From: Mnemiopsis leidyi
Lineage: Eukaryota; Ctenophora; Tentaculata; Lobata; Bolinopsidae
Direction: 5' to 3'
DNA length: 64,000 nt
NCBI GenBank assembly: GCA_000226015.1
Contig: JH153618.1
Location: 238,680-302,679, forward strand
The position numbers were made by a program, and so were the translations under genes. Shown piece by piece: positions 39,701 to 48,698 of this stretch. The notes under the pieces are model-generated. The model saw only the letters and a program-made list of their open reading frames with translations. It was not told where the DNA came from and ran no database searches. How positions within the stretch are numbered: position 1 is the first letter of the stretch; every line of letters starts with the position of its first letter.

Positions 39701-42700
39701 TGTAAGTGACTACTGTACACTATGTGTAAGCCACTACTATACACTATGTGTAAGTGACTACTACACACGTGTTGAAAACTTAGAAACTTTTCATGAGCAG
39801 GTCACCTTATTAGATAGAGATCTGGTCTCAAATATCTCCAAATCCATAAGAAATACGAAGGCATCACTCATCAACACAAATGCAAAGCTCTCAAATATGG
39901 AAGCTTCAAGTGTAATCCGTGGATCAAGCAGTCCGTAGACAAAACAATAGATCGCATTACAATAGGAGGTATCCATGATTACGTAACCTGGTTACGTCGT
40001 AACCATGGTCATTATTGATGTTGGTGGTCAGAAGAGAAGCACTCAGATAATAAAGGCTTGAAATCTACGTTTCATTACATCACTAGAGCCTCCAATTTTT
40101 TGTAAAATAGTAGTGTTGAAAGTTTTATTGTTATACTCTCCAATAATAGTGAGTGAGTGTAACAAACAAACACAAAGCTCTCAGCATTGGTTACATACCA
40201 CACGAAGGGAGTATATTTATCGAAAAGTGGAAATCAGTCAAAATTGCCTCACCAAAATTGGAGTTTCACAATAGCATTAAGAGCGAATTAAGCCCAGAAA
40301 AATATCTCAACCTCGACAATTTCAAATGTTCTGATCCTAGAAAAACCCTAACTAATCACTTTATCGCCGGACAAGCTGAACAATACAAATGATGCGTGCA
40401 CGTTACACTGCAAGCTTACCTTGGACTACAATCTACGCTAAAAGTAAAACATTAAAGCTAATCCAAGTTGAGTTGCTTTGGATTTGTATGGCAACAGCTT
40501 TAATATCCTATCTGCATGGACGGCAAGTCTGTCCTTAACAAATCGTGCTATATTTTTTACACAGGGTGTTATAAGATTAAGGCTTTCTAATATCGCCCGG
40601 TCAGCCATTTTCTTGTCCGCTAGAAAGATCAATTCACAGTCCTTACTTGCATATCAAAGAAAAAGCCTCACTATCGCAGGGACAAGCTGAACAATGATGC
40701 GTCTACGTTACACTGCAAGCTTACCTTGAGTGAATAGAATGCTGTACCCTTTTTATACATAGTAGTTATACATGATAGTACAGTATTCATGTATTCACCC
40801 TAACCCTACTCCAAACCATTCATGAATATCACGGTACATCGTCACGTGATAGGGGGTTAGTGGTGTAGGGGTGGATTCTTGCCTCATCATCGCAAGATCA
40901 AAAACAAATGAAAAACCAATGAAAAAATGAAACTCATTAGCATAGCGGCAGTGTGTGTATTGCCAAGCCCGACTATATATTTAGAATAAAGATGCGCACG
41001 CCGGGGATTATCTTACAACATAACGTGCGCGTAGCGCTGCTCGTTTTGTTTGAATAGTACACGAGCTGTATAGCGAGTGTATTATTCAAAAATAAACTTG
41101 ATAAACCCCAATTGCAGGTCTTTATTCTATATGATATAACACCACGAATAGAATAACGTCCAATTAACAGCTCTGTTTGTCACGTGATCTAAAACAGTGT
41201 TCTGATTAGAGAAGTGCGTGATCCTTGTTTGTGATTGGCGCAACAGATCGTGACGTCTTGTCACGTGATCTAGCTGTTTTCAGAAGAAAGCGTGCTGTAG
41301 CCAGCTCGTCCCCAGTAGAACCGAACGGTATACGCACTGTACGGCGACATACACTGAACAGCGACAGCGACATTTCGCTAATTCGCTATTCAGTGCGTGT
41401 CGCCATACAGTGGAGGTAACGCACTCTTTGGCGACATGCGATCCTCTGTTTACTCTCTATCAATTTATGCATTCTAAGTCTGCGACATGAGATGTGGTGG
41501 GTTGAGACCCACAGGGATGTGACCCCTTTTCTCGATTGAGTGATATGAGAGGTGCGATAGACCTATAGGGATGTGATCCCCTTTCCTGATTGAGTGATTC
41601 GAGAGCTGATCAGGAGGAATGCCGCCCAGATAGATCAACCAACCAAGCTCCTTGTCGCTGAAGCTGTGAGTGGGATGAACTTTGAAACGAGGACGAAGCT
41701 GAACTGTCAGATAAGTTCTCTGGGGAAGATGTGTCGACTGTCCAGACAGACCAACAGAAACTACCCAACCTCTCCTCGCTCGCTAGAAGATCTCATCCTT
41801 CCTCCAGAATACATCACGCTTCCTCTGGTGAACCCCTTCTCCTTTGGGACTCTGGATATACAGCAGAGCGACGACGATCCTTCATGTTTGGTTCACTAGC
41901 CAACCACTTGGACGCTGACCACTTGGTGATAGACGAAACGTTCAAATCAGCACCTCAGCTCATCNNNNNNNNNNAATACATCACGCTTCCTCTCGGTGAA
42001 CCCCTTCTCCTTTGGGACTCTGGATATACAGCAGAGCGACGACGATCCTTCATGTTTGGTTCACTAGCCAACCACTTGGACGCTGACCACTTGGTGATAG
42101 ACGAAACCTTCAAATCAGCACCTCAGCTCATGACTCAGATGGTAGGGATACACGGGATTTTCGAAAGTGGCTGGCACTTCCCCTAGCGTATGGACTTCTA
42201 GCCGGAAAAACTCAAGCTCTCAACTCCTCCCTCTTGATGAACTAAACGATCAAAATTTAGTGTAAGAATTATATGAGTGAAGGTGTACAGTATGTCGCTG
42301 TTCAGTGAGCCGCTAAAGTATGTTGCTGTTCAGTGCGTGTCGCCACACAGTGCGAAAATTTCGAGTTCGCCGTTCGCTGTACAGTGTGTGTCGCCGTCGG
42401 CCGTACAGTGCATGTCGCCATACAGTGATAGAATCGAACCGAACGCTGATGCACGGTTGCTACCCCAACTCTGAGTTTAGTTAGTGGGTGTCGCACCAAA
42501 TAGAATTACGTCACGTGGTGCATGTAACAATCACCATGGTAACTGTCCAGTTGTACTACCTTGTTGCAAGCAGTTTCACTCGTTTCCGTGCTAAGCAAAA
42601 ATCATCCGTTCAGAGGTGACTTGACTGTTTGGTCAACCTTTATCATTATAAGATTATAATCAATTTTTTAAACAATAACTCTTCAGTTCAATATGCTGAG

Positions 42701-42773
42701 GACTGAGAAGTTAGGAGGAGATCCAGACGAGGACGAGGATGATGAAAAAGACCCATACACTGGAATGTATAAG
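24765..42773 (+). CDS. Ferlin (multi-C2 membrane protein), C-terminus not found
   Basis: Calcium-linked vesicle fusion and membrane repair protein of the dysferlin/otoferlin family. Exons: 24765-24914, 25077-25168, 25443-25542, 25665-25735, 27192-27375, 27606-27719, 27863-28000, 28128-28219, 28399-28481, 28641-28834, 29167-29401, 29531-29733, 29897-30109, 30236-30554, 30801-30967, 31599-31727, 31879-32065, 32183-32310, 32701-32803, 32978-33108, 33777-33906, 34184-34336, 34604-34824, 34963-35106, 35246-35590, 35714-35903, 36048-36172, 36442-36636, 42687-42773; phases agree, 1541 codons. Order: C2A (exons 1-3), C2B (5), FerI-like (6-8), C2C (9-11), FerA (14), FerB (15: DIPEVVIWMIMNNIKIGYYK), DysF (16-21: YENQ, ECPPGWFW, TEGWEYAK), C2D (22-24: LSPCWDQTLVF), a further C2 (25-26), and the WWSRYYAM segment (28). 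Exon 29 (DEDEDDEKDPYTGMYK) fits the acidic linker before the next C2. The last two C2 domains and the membrane anchor, ~450 residues, are missing. The starts of exons 10 and 23 are the least certain. Confidence 0.9.
26689..26949 (-). CDS. Cys-rich open frame antisense in ferlin intron 4
   Basis: An 86-codon ATG-started frame with eight cysteines in its first ~60 residues (for example NCSDFQEQKCCRSKNYGC and CNFIKTLACQCG). No signal peptide precedes it and no family is recognised. It may be an exon of a secreted protein nested in the ferlin, or chance. Confidence 0.2.
   Translation of the reverse strand: MLNHVKTSPNCSDFQEQKCCRSKNYGCAVMLTHSLLGDSSKCTPSGLECNFIKTLACQCGRDAVLFLVQKSKLSRILMIARSARIR
30984..31530. 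repeat. 37-bp minisatellite with assembly gap, ferlin intron 15
   Basis: About fourteen copies of a 37-bp unit (gctatcagaattgttggcat, then ggttacctatctgtcgc), starting about 16 bases after the exon 15 donor (30968). A run of N at 31132-31142 interrupts it, so the true copy number is unknown. Confidence 0.97.
31132..31142. other. Assembly gap (11 N)
   Basis: Unresolved bases inside a tandem array; gap length is probably arbitrary. Confidence 0.99.
32461..32709. repeat. 64-bp tandem repeat containing the exon 19 splice acceptor
   Basis: A 64-bp unit is present nearly four times. Each unit ends with atctccctcag (or a near copy) followed by aggatggaact, the same junction as the true acceptor of ferlin exon 19 at 32700/32701. 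The copies put acceptor-like sites at 32508/32509, 32572/32573 (changed to caa) and 32636/32637. The unit therefore spans the intron-exon boundary. Confidence 0.95.
33604..33800. repeat. 68-75 bp tandem repeat containing the exon 21 splice acceptor
   Basis: Three copies (starts 33604, 33679, 33747) of a unit that includes caatgttttccag followed by gagagtgtg, the exact acceptor and first coding bases of ferlin exon 21 (33777). Decoy acceptors end at 33633 and 33708. Confidence 0.95.
37149..37617. mobile_element. 469-bp MITE with GGGGTCGTTCACATATGACGTCA ends
   Basis: The left end from 37149 and the right end to 37617 are inverted repeats beginning ggggtcgttcacatatgacg. The interior has G-rich, gatgacg-rich stretches and no coding capacity. 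The element lies in ferlin intron 28. A clear target-site duplication is not visible. Each terminal repeat carries tgacgtca, the CRE octamer. Confidence 0.8.
37885..38938 (-). CDS. Cys-rich, probably GPI-anchored Ly6-like protein
   Basis: Predicted small extracellular protein tethered to the membrane. Minus-strand exons: 38938-38896 (signal peptide MNAKSGGLILFLFT), 38846-38622, 38535-38296, 38092-37885; about 238 residues. The mature part has two similar modules, each with a PTIC...KC segment followed by C..C clusters ending in CN (TLCNQ, DKACN, AECN), a pattern resembling Ly6/uPAR three-finger domains. The C-terminus is a hydrophobic stretch (VFAFHLPLLALAIFYFIF) as in GPI signals or a single TM. 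In exon 2, matching the second module requires one extra base near 38735 (between the reading ...WKVDQETQFQ and PTICEASVKC), so there is a frameshift as written: assembly error or a damaged gene. The gene is nested antisense in ferlin intron 28. Family naming is by cysteine pattern only. Confidence 0.7.
39098..39254. mobile_element. 157-bp imperfect palindromic element
   Basis: The ends aatggatgtcagaattattg (from 39098) and caccctaataattttgacgt...catt (to 39254) are inverted repeats with about three mismatches in 23. Internal segments (ccagaaatcc; gtttctggcc) are also partly inverted. Non-coding MITE-like element in ferlin intron 28. Confidence 0.5.
39669..40690. other. Unassigned open segments in ferlin intron 28
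   Basis: Plus-strand frames at 39669-39938 and 40153-40392 (containing KWKSVKIASPKLEFHNSI) and a minus-strand frame at 40438-40632 (DRAILESLNLITPCVKNI) have protein-like composition but no recognised domain and no shared strand. The dispersed sequence tagtagtgttgaaag occurs at 40106 and also at 34533 and 37122, so this stretch probably includes old transposon DNA. Confidence 0.3.
41320..42450 (+). mobile_element. MULE-type DNA transposon remnant
   Basis: A plus-strand reading at ~41594-42260 gives FETRTKLNCQISSLGKMCR, EPLLLWDSG, RRSFMFGSLANHLDADHLVI, DETFKSAPQL, TQMVGIHGIF and LAYGLLAGKTQALNSSLL. This matches the MULE transposase region (DHxxxDGTFKxAPxxFxQ...IHG) known from FLYWCH-associated Mutator-like elements; the DGTFK motif reads DETFK. 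Flanks at ~41320-41415 and ~42285-42440 are built of repeats of cactgtayggcgacat in inverted orientation, as expected for long MULE ends. The copy is defective: the frame shifts at about 42175 (one base short) and the catalytic regions before and after are missing or diverged. It contains an assembly gap and a duplicated 157-bp segment. Confidence 0.7.
41808..42132. repeat. 157-bp direct duplication around an assembly gap
   Basis: The sequence at 41808-41964 is repeated at 41975-42132 with a one-base indel (ctctggtg versus ctctcggtg) and one substitution, separated only by ten N (41965-41974). This is most simply an unmerged overlap of two contigs. The second copy keeps the transposase frame. 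Confidence 0.9.
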
Positions 42774-42977
42774 GTATGTACAGTATACATTGTACACTGG
42801 AATTTACAAGGTATTTCCAGTATATATCGTACACTGGAATGTATAAGGTATGTGCACTATACATTGTACACTGGAATGTACAGGGTATGTACGGTATACA
42901 TTGTACACTGGAATTTACAAGTTATGTACAGTACACATTGTACACTGGAATTACCAAGGTATGTGCAATATGCATCA
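42756..42977. repeat. 37-bp tandem repeat containing the exon 29 splice donor
   Basis: Six copies of a 37-bp unit of the form tacactggaatgtataag-gtatgtacagtatacattg. The first copy is the end of ferlin exon 29 (codons YTGMYK) plus its donor at 42774; the other five repeat exon end plus donor inside the intron, some with changed donor bases (gttatg, ggtattt). Confidence 0.95.
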
Positions 42978-44445
42978 TGAGACGAAATAGGTATACGAAA
43001 CGTACACAGTGCTGTGAATTAAATGATGTATTGCAATAAATAGACTGAAATATGCAGAAGCTTCTCTTATTACTCTCGGCATGTCAGCCCGCGCGTATTT
43101 TTTACTTAAAGAAGTGCATAAAGCGAGACGACGGCGTGAACAATGCCAATACAGTAAAAAACATTGCTCACCTGAACACCCCATCCACATTTTGCTATTC
43201 AGTACTTTACCTCCGATGGATCCTCTTAGAGTCCACTATTATCCACCGTCAAAAGTCAGTGTGTTCAGCTGATAGAAAGAGGTGCTCTCAGCCCATAATG
43301 TCCTCTTCCAACACCACTTCAGTCTTCACTCCTTTCTCCGTCCTGATTTAAACCTAGTCCCCTCCAAATAACCATTACTTTTTTGGACACAAATCCTCTG
43401 GCACCCACTTCAACAGTAAGTACAGACTACAGTTGGACTTAATTCACGCAGCCTCCCCAATGTATTCAGACAACTTCTCGTAGTTTGCCTTTTTATCGAT
43501 CTTCACTTCTCTATTTGAGTATATTTTCCTACGACGGAGACGTAAGTTCAAATATCACTACTCTTTTGGTGGTGTTTGAGAATATTAAGATGTCAGATCT
43601 TTCAGCTGCTGTTATAATGTGCGGCGGAAACTGTTTTTGTGCTTGTCTTGTGACTTGTGTCAACAAGTACTTTCCAGTCTATTGCAGTATTGCTGTATCC
43701 AGCACCCCATGATGTTCTTTCTTCTTTTTTCATTTAGATTTAAGGGCAGTGAAAATTACCAATCAAAGTAACTCGAAAAAATTACCATTTATAACAAAAG
43801 AATTATATTTAGACCAATGCGAAATTGCGTCATACGAAAAAGCATTTATAATACTTTGTACGACCCGACATTCTTATATACGAAATGATGTAAACATTTA
43901 CAGCGGATTCGCTGCAATAAGGAACCCAAAACCTTGACCCCTAGATTGTAGACCCCTATAAAAAACTACAAAGGCCCCGGTTCTTCTGTCTATAGCTGAC
44001 TTTAGCCTCTTGCGACTTGTGCAAAATGTACAGTCAACCCACCTACCACCACCCAAAAATCCGACTACTTTAAACCATCTACTTTGCTTTTTGCTTTTGG
44101 CAAAAGGCATTTATAGAGGTGGAAAAAATGTTGAAATGAGCTAACATCATCCGCTGCAACATTAGTCTCACAATGATTTACTCTATCAGATTCTAAGAAT
44201 AAGCTACATCGGGGTCTTAGTTGTAATTAATTCGTTTCGCTATACCGTAGTTCTTGATGATACAAAGAATAAATCAAGGATTTGTTTCTTGAAAAAGAAA
44301 AAACTATTTCTGACTTCTAAAATTGACAAGTCAAGATAACAGAAGAATAAAGACATGTCTGAAAACACTGCCAGAAAGCATCAATATGTGAGGTTTGATA
44401 ATTATAAAGAGATGCATGAAGTTTATGGACCTCAATCTTGCCGTC
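42978..44445. other. Region between ferlin exon 29 and the Ig/EGF gene
   Basis: I searched the plus strand here for the next ferlin exon (start of the next C2 domain) and found none. Open frames such as 43081-43272 and 43485-43712 (+) have no recognisable domain. Confidence 0.4.
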
Positions 44446-46864
44446 TTATTTACTCGCAGAATGAGTTTGAACTGTCCCGTCACCTGTTCCTTGAAAATTT
44501 ATTTGCATCGTTGCTACGGCGACTTTTCTGAAATGGATTGAAGTTTCGATTAAATTTGATGTATTTTCTGATTTTAAATTTTTAAGGATAGTCGTCGATG
44601 TATGATGATAAAACATTTTCAACTTTGATTGTTCGTTAAAAAAGCACTCACGTGGTATTCTTCTTGATGATGATAAGTAGGAAAACAGCTGCACCAAGTA
44701 AGACTACGGTCCCCCCAACTGCTGCTCCCACTATTACTTCTTCAGAAATCTCCTTTTTGTCAGAGCCAATCTCTACGGATAATACATGTTTTCTCAACTT
44801 CGAGTTGTTCATATGTACTACGAGTAAAATGTTCTGGAAAGAAAGGTATAGGCAATAATTGAATTTCAATTAAACACCGCTCCTAATCCTCTTAAAGCTA
44901 AAGTTATGATGAACTCCTACCTTCGCAGTTGTCGCCCGAAAATCCAGAAGTACAGTTGCAAACATGATTAGTGTAGTCTGTAGGATTGTTCATGTCTCGA
45001 CTACAATGTCCTTCATTTTTGCAGGGGTTTTCAGCGCAAGGATCTCTGTAAGAAATTAACAAGATTTTTAAGGAATGGGAAAGTCGCATCATCATTAGGT
45101 GATTAGGTGATTGTTTTCGCTACGGTAAGCTTGATAGATCGATGAGAGATAATATGCCTTTCACAAAAAAGATCACACACGTTGATCTCCAAAAAGTCAA
45201 AACTTACGAGGTAAAATTTGCACACTTAACACCCTCAGTTCCAGTTTGGCAATTACACTGTAATGTAGCACTAGCACTCACTATGCATTCACCACTGTTT
45301 AGACAGTAGTCTTCAGAGCATGCAAGTTCACATATGTTTGGATTTGTTTTGTTCTGAAATTTAGTTATATGTAAAGTTGCCTTATCTGTAGTTGTAAGCC
45401 TATCTTTGTATTTACTAGAACACCTATAATACATGTCTGTTCCCCAGTCACTTTCTAATTCGTATGATCAGTTTCGGTTTCCGAAATTAAATTTCTTGAT
45501 GTGAAGTCAGTAAGTTAATTGCATGATTCTTATGATACCCACCAATTTAAAATGGGCAGATTCGTCACATACACACTGGTTGGTATCACTGCAGTTCCCA
45601 TTCGCACATTGGCTATCATCATCACATACTGAATATTAGGTAGCTGACTTGGGGCAACGTTGTATTATCGGTTGTAGGATCGGTTAATAGTAATGTTGAG
45701 ACTTCAGATTGACATAAATCTGAATTCTTGCCCCAATCAGATTAGTAATTAGTATATAAACTTTAAAGATATTGGCATAACTAGCAAATTGATGATACAA
45801 GTTAGAGCTCCTATTCGACGTACTTATTAAGTTTACAATGACATCCACGTCAGAGGATGGAGGCGACCCTGGGTATTGGGTTGACCTCGCAGAACACTTG
45901 TAAGTAAATGTAGATTTGTAAGTTTCCATCTTGACTTTTTTTATTGTCAGTACTGCTGCCTGACTTCCATTATCATCAACTGTCCCTGGATCTAGTGAGT
46001 AGTTGGTGTCATTGTTAACTGTGTTGCCGTCTGGATCCTTCCAAGTTACACTTACAGGCTGATCATCGTCCAGACCACTAATATTGCATGTTAGTTCTTG
46101 GTCTGAGTGAGCAGTGATTGACATGGCTGTTGAGGCGACACCTGGAATTTTCAGATGGTTAATTTTTCAATGCTTATAGGTTCGTTTTTTAATGTTCTCA
46201 GTTATTGACCGACTTGCCCTGATTGTCAGATTTATATAATATAGAGGATTACTTTTGTGAGGCTTTAAGAATCAGTAATTGTTTAAAACATACTGTAAAA
46301 CTTTAAGTGAACAGTTGCCTTCTCAGTTGTAGAATTGTCAGCAGGATCTGTAACCTCACAGACAAACTCCATGTCATCTCTAGTACTATCTGAACCAGAC
46401 ACGGTCAATGTTGATGTCTGTGTCCCAGTGTTGTTGTCATAGGAACCTGCTCCTACATCCGGTGTGTAAGTAGCACCGTCTGATAGAGTCCTAACATCAG
46501 TTCCGTTCTTCTTCCAGACAATCTTGCTGTCAGTCAGCTCAGCTGATAAGTTTGTGATATTACACGATAACGTGAATACCAAACCTGACTGGTCTGCCAC
46601 TTCTCTGCTCTCCGCTATTATGCTTATATCAGCTGCACCTGGAAATAAGAGACTTTTACCCAATACATTTTCCGGATGAAATTAAAGCAGATCTTCATAG
46701 CATTGTGACATTAATGCTTCGTATGATATATCAATATGCCAAATGGTCTAAAAATCGTAGTCATCTTCCCCTCCCCCAATTCATCTATATTCTAAGTTTA
46801 TACAATACATACCAGATCCCAAGATGAAGCAAAAATACAGTAATTGCACGTAATATCCAGCCAT
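44446..46864 (-). CDS. Type I membrane receptor: signal, two Ig, three EGF, TM
   Basis: A cell-surface adhesion or recognition protein. Minus-strand exons: 46864-46813 (signal MAGYYVQLLYFCFILGS), 46638-46294 (Ig 1), 46141-45824 (Ig 2), 45628-45543 (short EGF-like), 45353-45208 (EGF, CLNSGECIVSASATLQCNC), 45045-44921 (canonical EGF, DPCAENPCKNEGHC and CNCTSGFSGDNCEG), 44772-44652 (TM, VIVGAAVGGTVVLLGAAVFL), 44527-44446 (tail); phases agree, 424 residues. Ig 1 shows the paired Cys, the IVWKKNGTD tryptophan and the late FVC of an Ig fold. Each Ig exon is bounded by phase-1 introns, the classic shuffling arrangement. The cytoplasmic tail is about 30 residues with no Tyr motif. A second signal exon and an extra Ig exon lie upstream (48209-48698) and could splice into the same frame. 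Architecture recalls invertebrate self-recognition receptors, but that role is only a guess. Confidence 0.85.
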
Positions 46865-47261
46865 GACTGAAATAAAAACAGAAATTATGTGTCTGAATCC
46901 TGACTGGGTTTTGATAAAATCCTGTTTATGATTTGTTCAGCTGAACTGGAGTAAAGATTGTGTTATGGCTACAGTATGAACTGAAATAATCAAAACGCGA
47001 TTTCATTCAATGCGATAAATGGATTTTCAAAGATCAAATCGGTCAATCAAAAACTGTTGCCAAGGAAACACGAAGCCACAAACAAATTCTTATCTTTGTA
47101 ACTTGAGCAAGCTGCAGATGACATAACCCCTTCGCCCTTCACCCGCTGCCTGTTAGATCAGCGTTACATTCATTGATAAGATTTCAGTTAATCCCAGTTA
47201 ATCTGTCAAGAGACAAGAGAAACCAATGACTGAAAGTCGTCGACTTCAAAGTGTTTTGAGT

Positions 47262-47385
47262 TATCTCCATATAAGGTTTGAGTTATCTCCATATAAGGTT
47301 TGAGTTATCTCCATATAAGGTTAGAGTTATCTCCATATAAGGTTTGAGTTATCTCCATATAAGGTTTGAGTTATCTCCATAAGGT
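47262..47385. repeat. 22-bp tandem repeat
   Basis: Six near-identical copies of ttgagttatctccatataag(gt) between the two signal exons of the Ig locus; the last copy is shortened. Confidence 0.9.
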
Positions 47386-48208
47386 TGTCAGAACTCACCG
47401 TTTATAGCTCCTGAATCTCTGATGAAGAACGCTAGTATGGAAAGTTTCAAGATAATATGGATATCAGATAAAAGCGTTTGTGATTCCTAGTGTGTAAACT
47501 CTTTTTTAGCTCTTATCACGACAACGAAACGTATAATTTTCATATGATGATAACATAGAAACGCTATTTCTTAAAAAATCTACTCTCAAGAAGAAGATAT
47601 ACTTCGACCTGTTCGCCTGAAAACTTACCTGAAGCGATATAAGTGAATAAATAAACTGCTCTCGATAATTTTGATAATTCAACCTTGTGCAGGTGGCTTT
47701 TTTGAAGCCATGTGCATACTTTTATGATCAATGATATGTTTTTGATTAACATAGTTTAAATTGTTAAGATAAATCAAATTGTCATTTGACTGCCATCGAA
47801 GAATAACCAATAAACAAATTTGATAACTAGAAGAAGAGTCCCTCTAGCTGTTTCTTATGCAGAGATCTCCTTCTATGATACCTTCTTGTTCTGCCTACCA
47901 TTCGTTTGGTCCGATTTTTTATCTGAAATTCAAGATTGGATAAGATAAATGGGGAAAGTCGTATCTAAATCCTTTAATCCTTTATTTGTGTGAATAAGAA
48001 CATAATGCTCAATCTGCTTACTTTAACGGTTTTTGAAGCAGTTGCACGCTTGCTTTGCAAACCTGAAAGATTGTATTTTAGATTTCTTCGAAATGGAATT
48101 CCATCCCTGTTGGGGGTACAAAAAAGCTTTTCTTTTGAAAATTCTGTGATCCTATGGATGAAGTCGACTCGGCACATAGTTGAATGGACTTTGAAAGTTA
48201 ATACATAC

Positions 48209-48698
48209 CGATAATAGGTAACTGGACTGTTGCGTGCACTGTTTTAAATTCATCTCCAGGATGAGTTACCACACAGACAAACTTTACGTCATCTCTAGTG
48301 CTATCTGAACCAGACACGGTCAATGTTGCAGTCTGTGTCCCAGTGTTGTTGTCATAGGAACCTGCTCCTACATCCGGTTTGTAAGTAGTACCGTCTGATA
48401 GAGTCCTAACATCAGTTCCATTCTTAGTCCAGACAACCTCGCTCAATCCCATGGATAGGCCACTGAAGTCACATGATAAAGTGAATGCAGTTCCTCCTTT
48501 ATCTACTTTAACTTTATTGCCGGGAGTTACTGTTATGGCTGCTAAACCTGAAATTTTAGAGGTTTCATACCACTAAGATTTCATGACACCATGCTCGAAA
48601 ATTTGTATTCTTCATCTTATTATGAATCATAAACCAATCATCTTACCAGCTACAAGAAAGCAACAAAGATTTGCCAATGAGGCATGGGAAGTCTTCAT
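48209..48698 (-). CDS. Second signal-peptide exon and third Ig exon of the Ig locus
   Basis: Minus-strand exon 48698-48647 (52 bases, MKTSHASLANLCCFLVA) ends in phase 1 exactly as the 52-base signal exon at 46864-46813. It joins in frame to 48547-48209, one complete Ig domain (113 codons: FTLSCDF, VVWTKNGTDVRTLSDG, KFVCVV) that also ends in phase 1. No stop, EGF or TM exon was found between 48209 and 46864. The simplest reading is an alternative promoter that splices onward into the Ig/EGF exons; alternatives are a separate truncated duplicate. The Ig core is ~93% identical in DNA to Ig 1 over about 160 bases while its two ends are not alike. A further weak signal-like exon ending in a phase-1 donor lies at 47752-47630. 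Confidence 0.75.
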
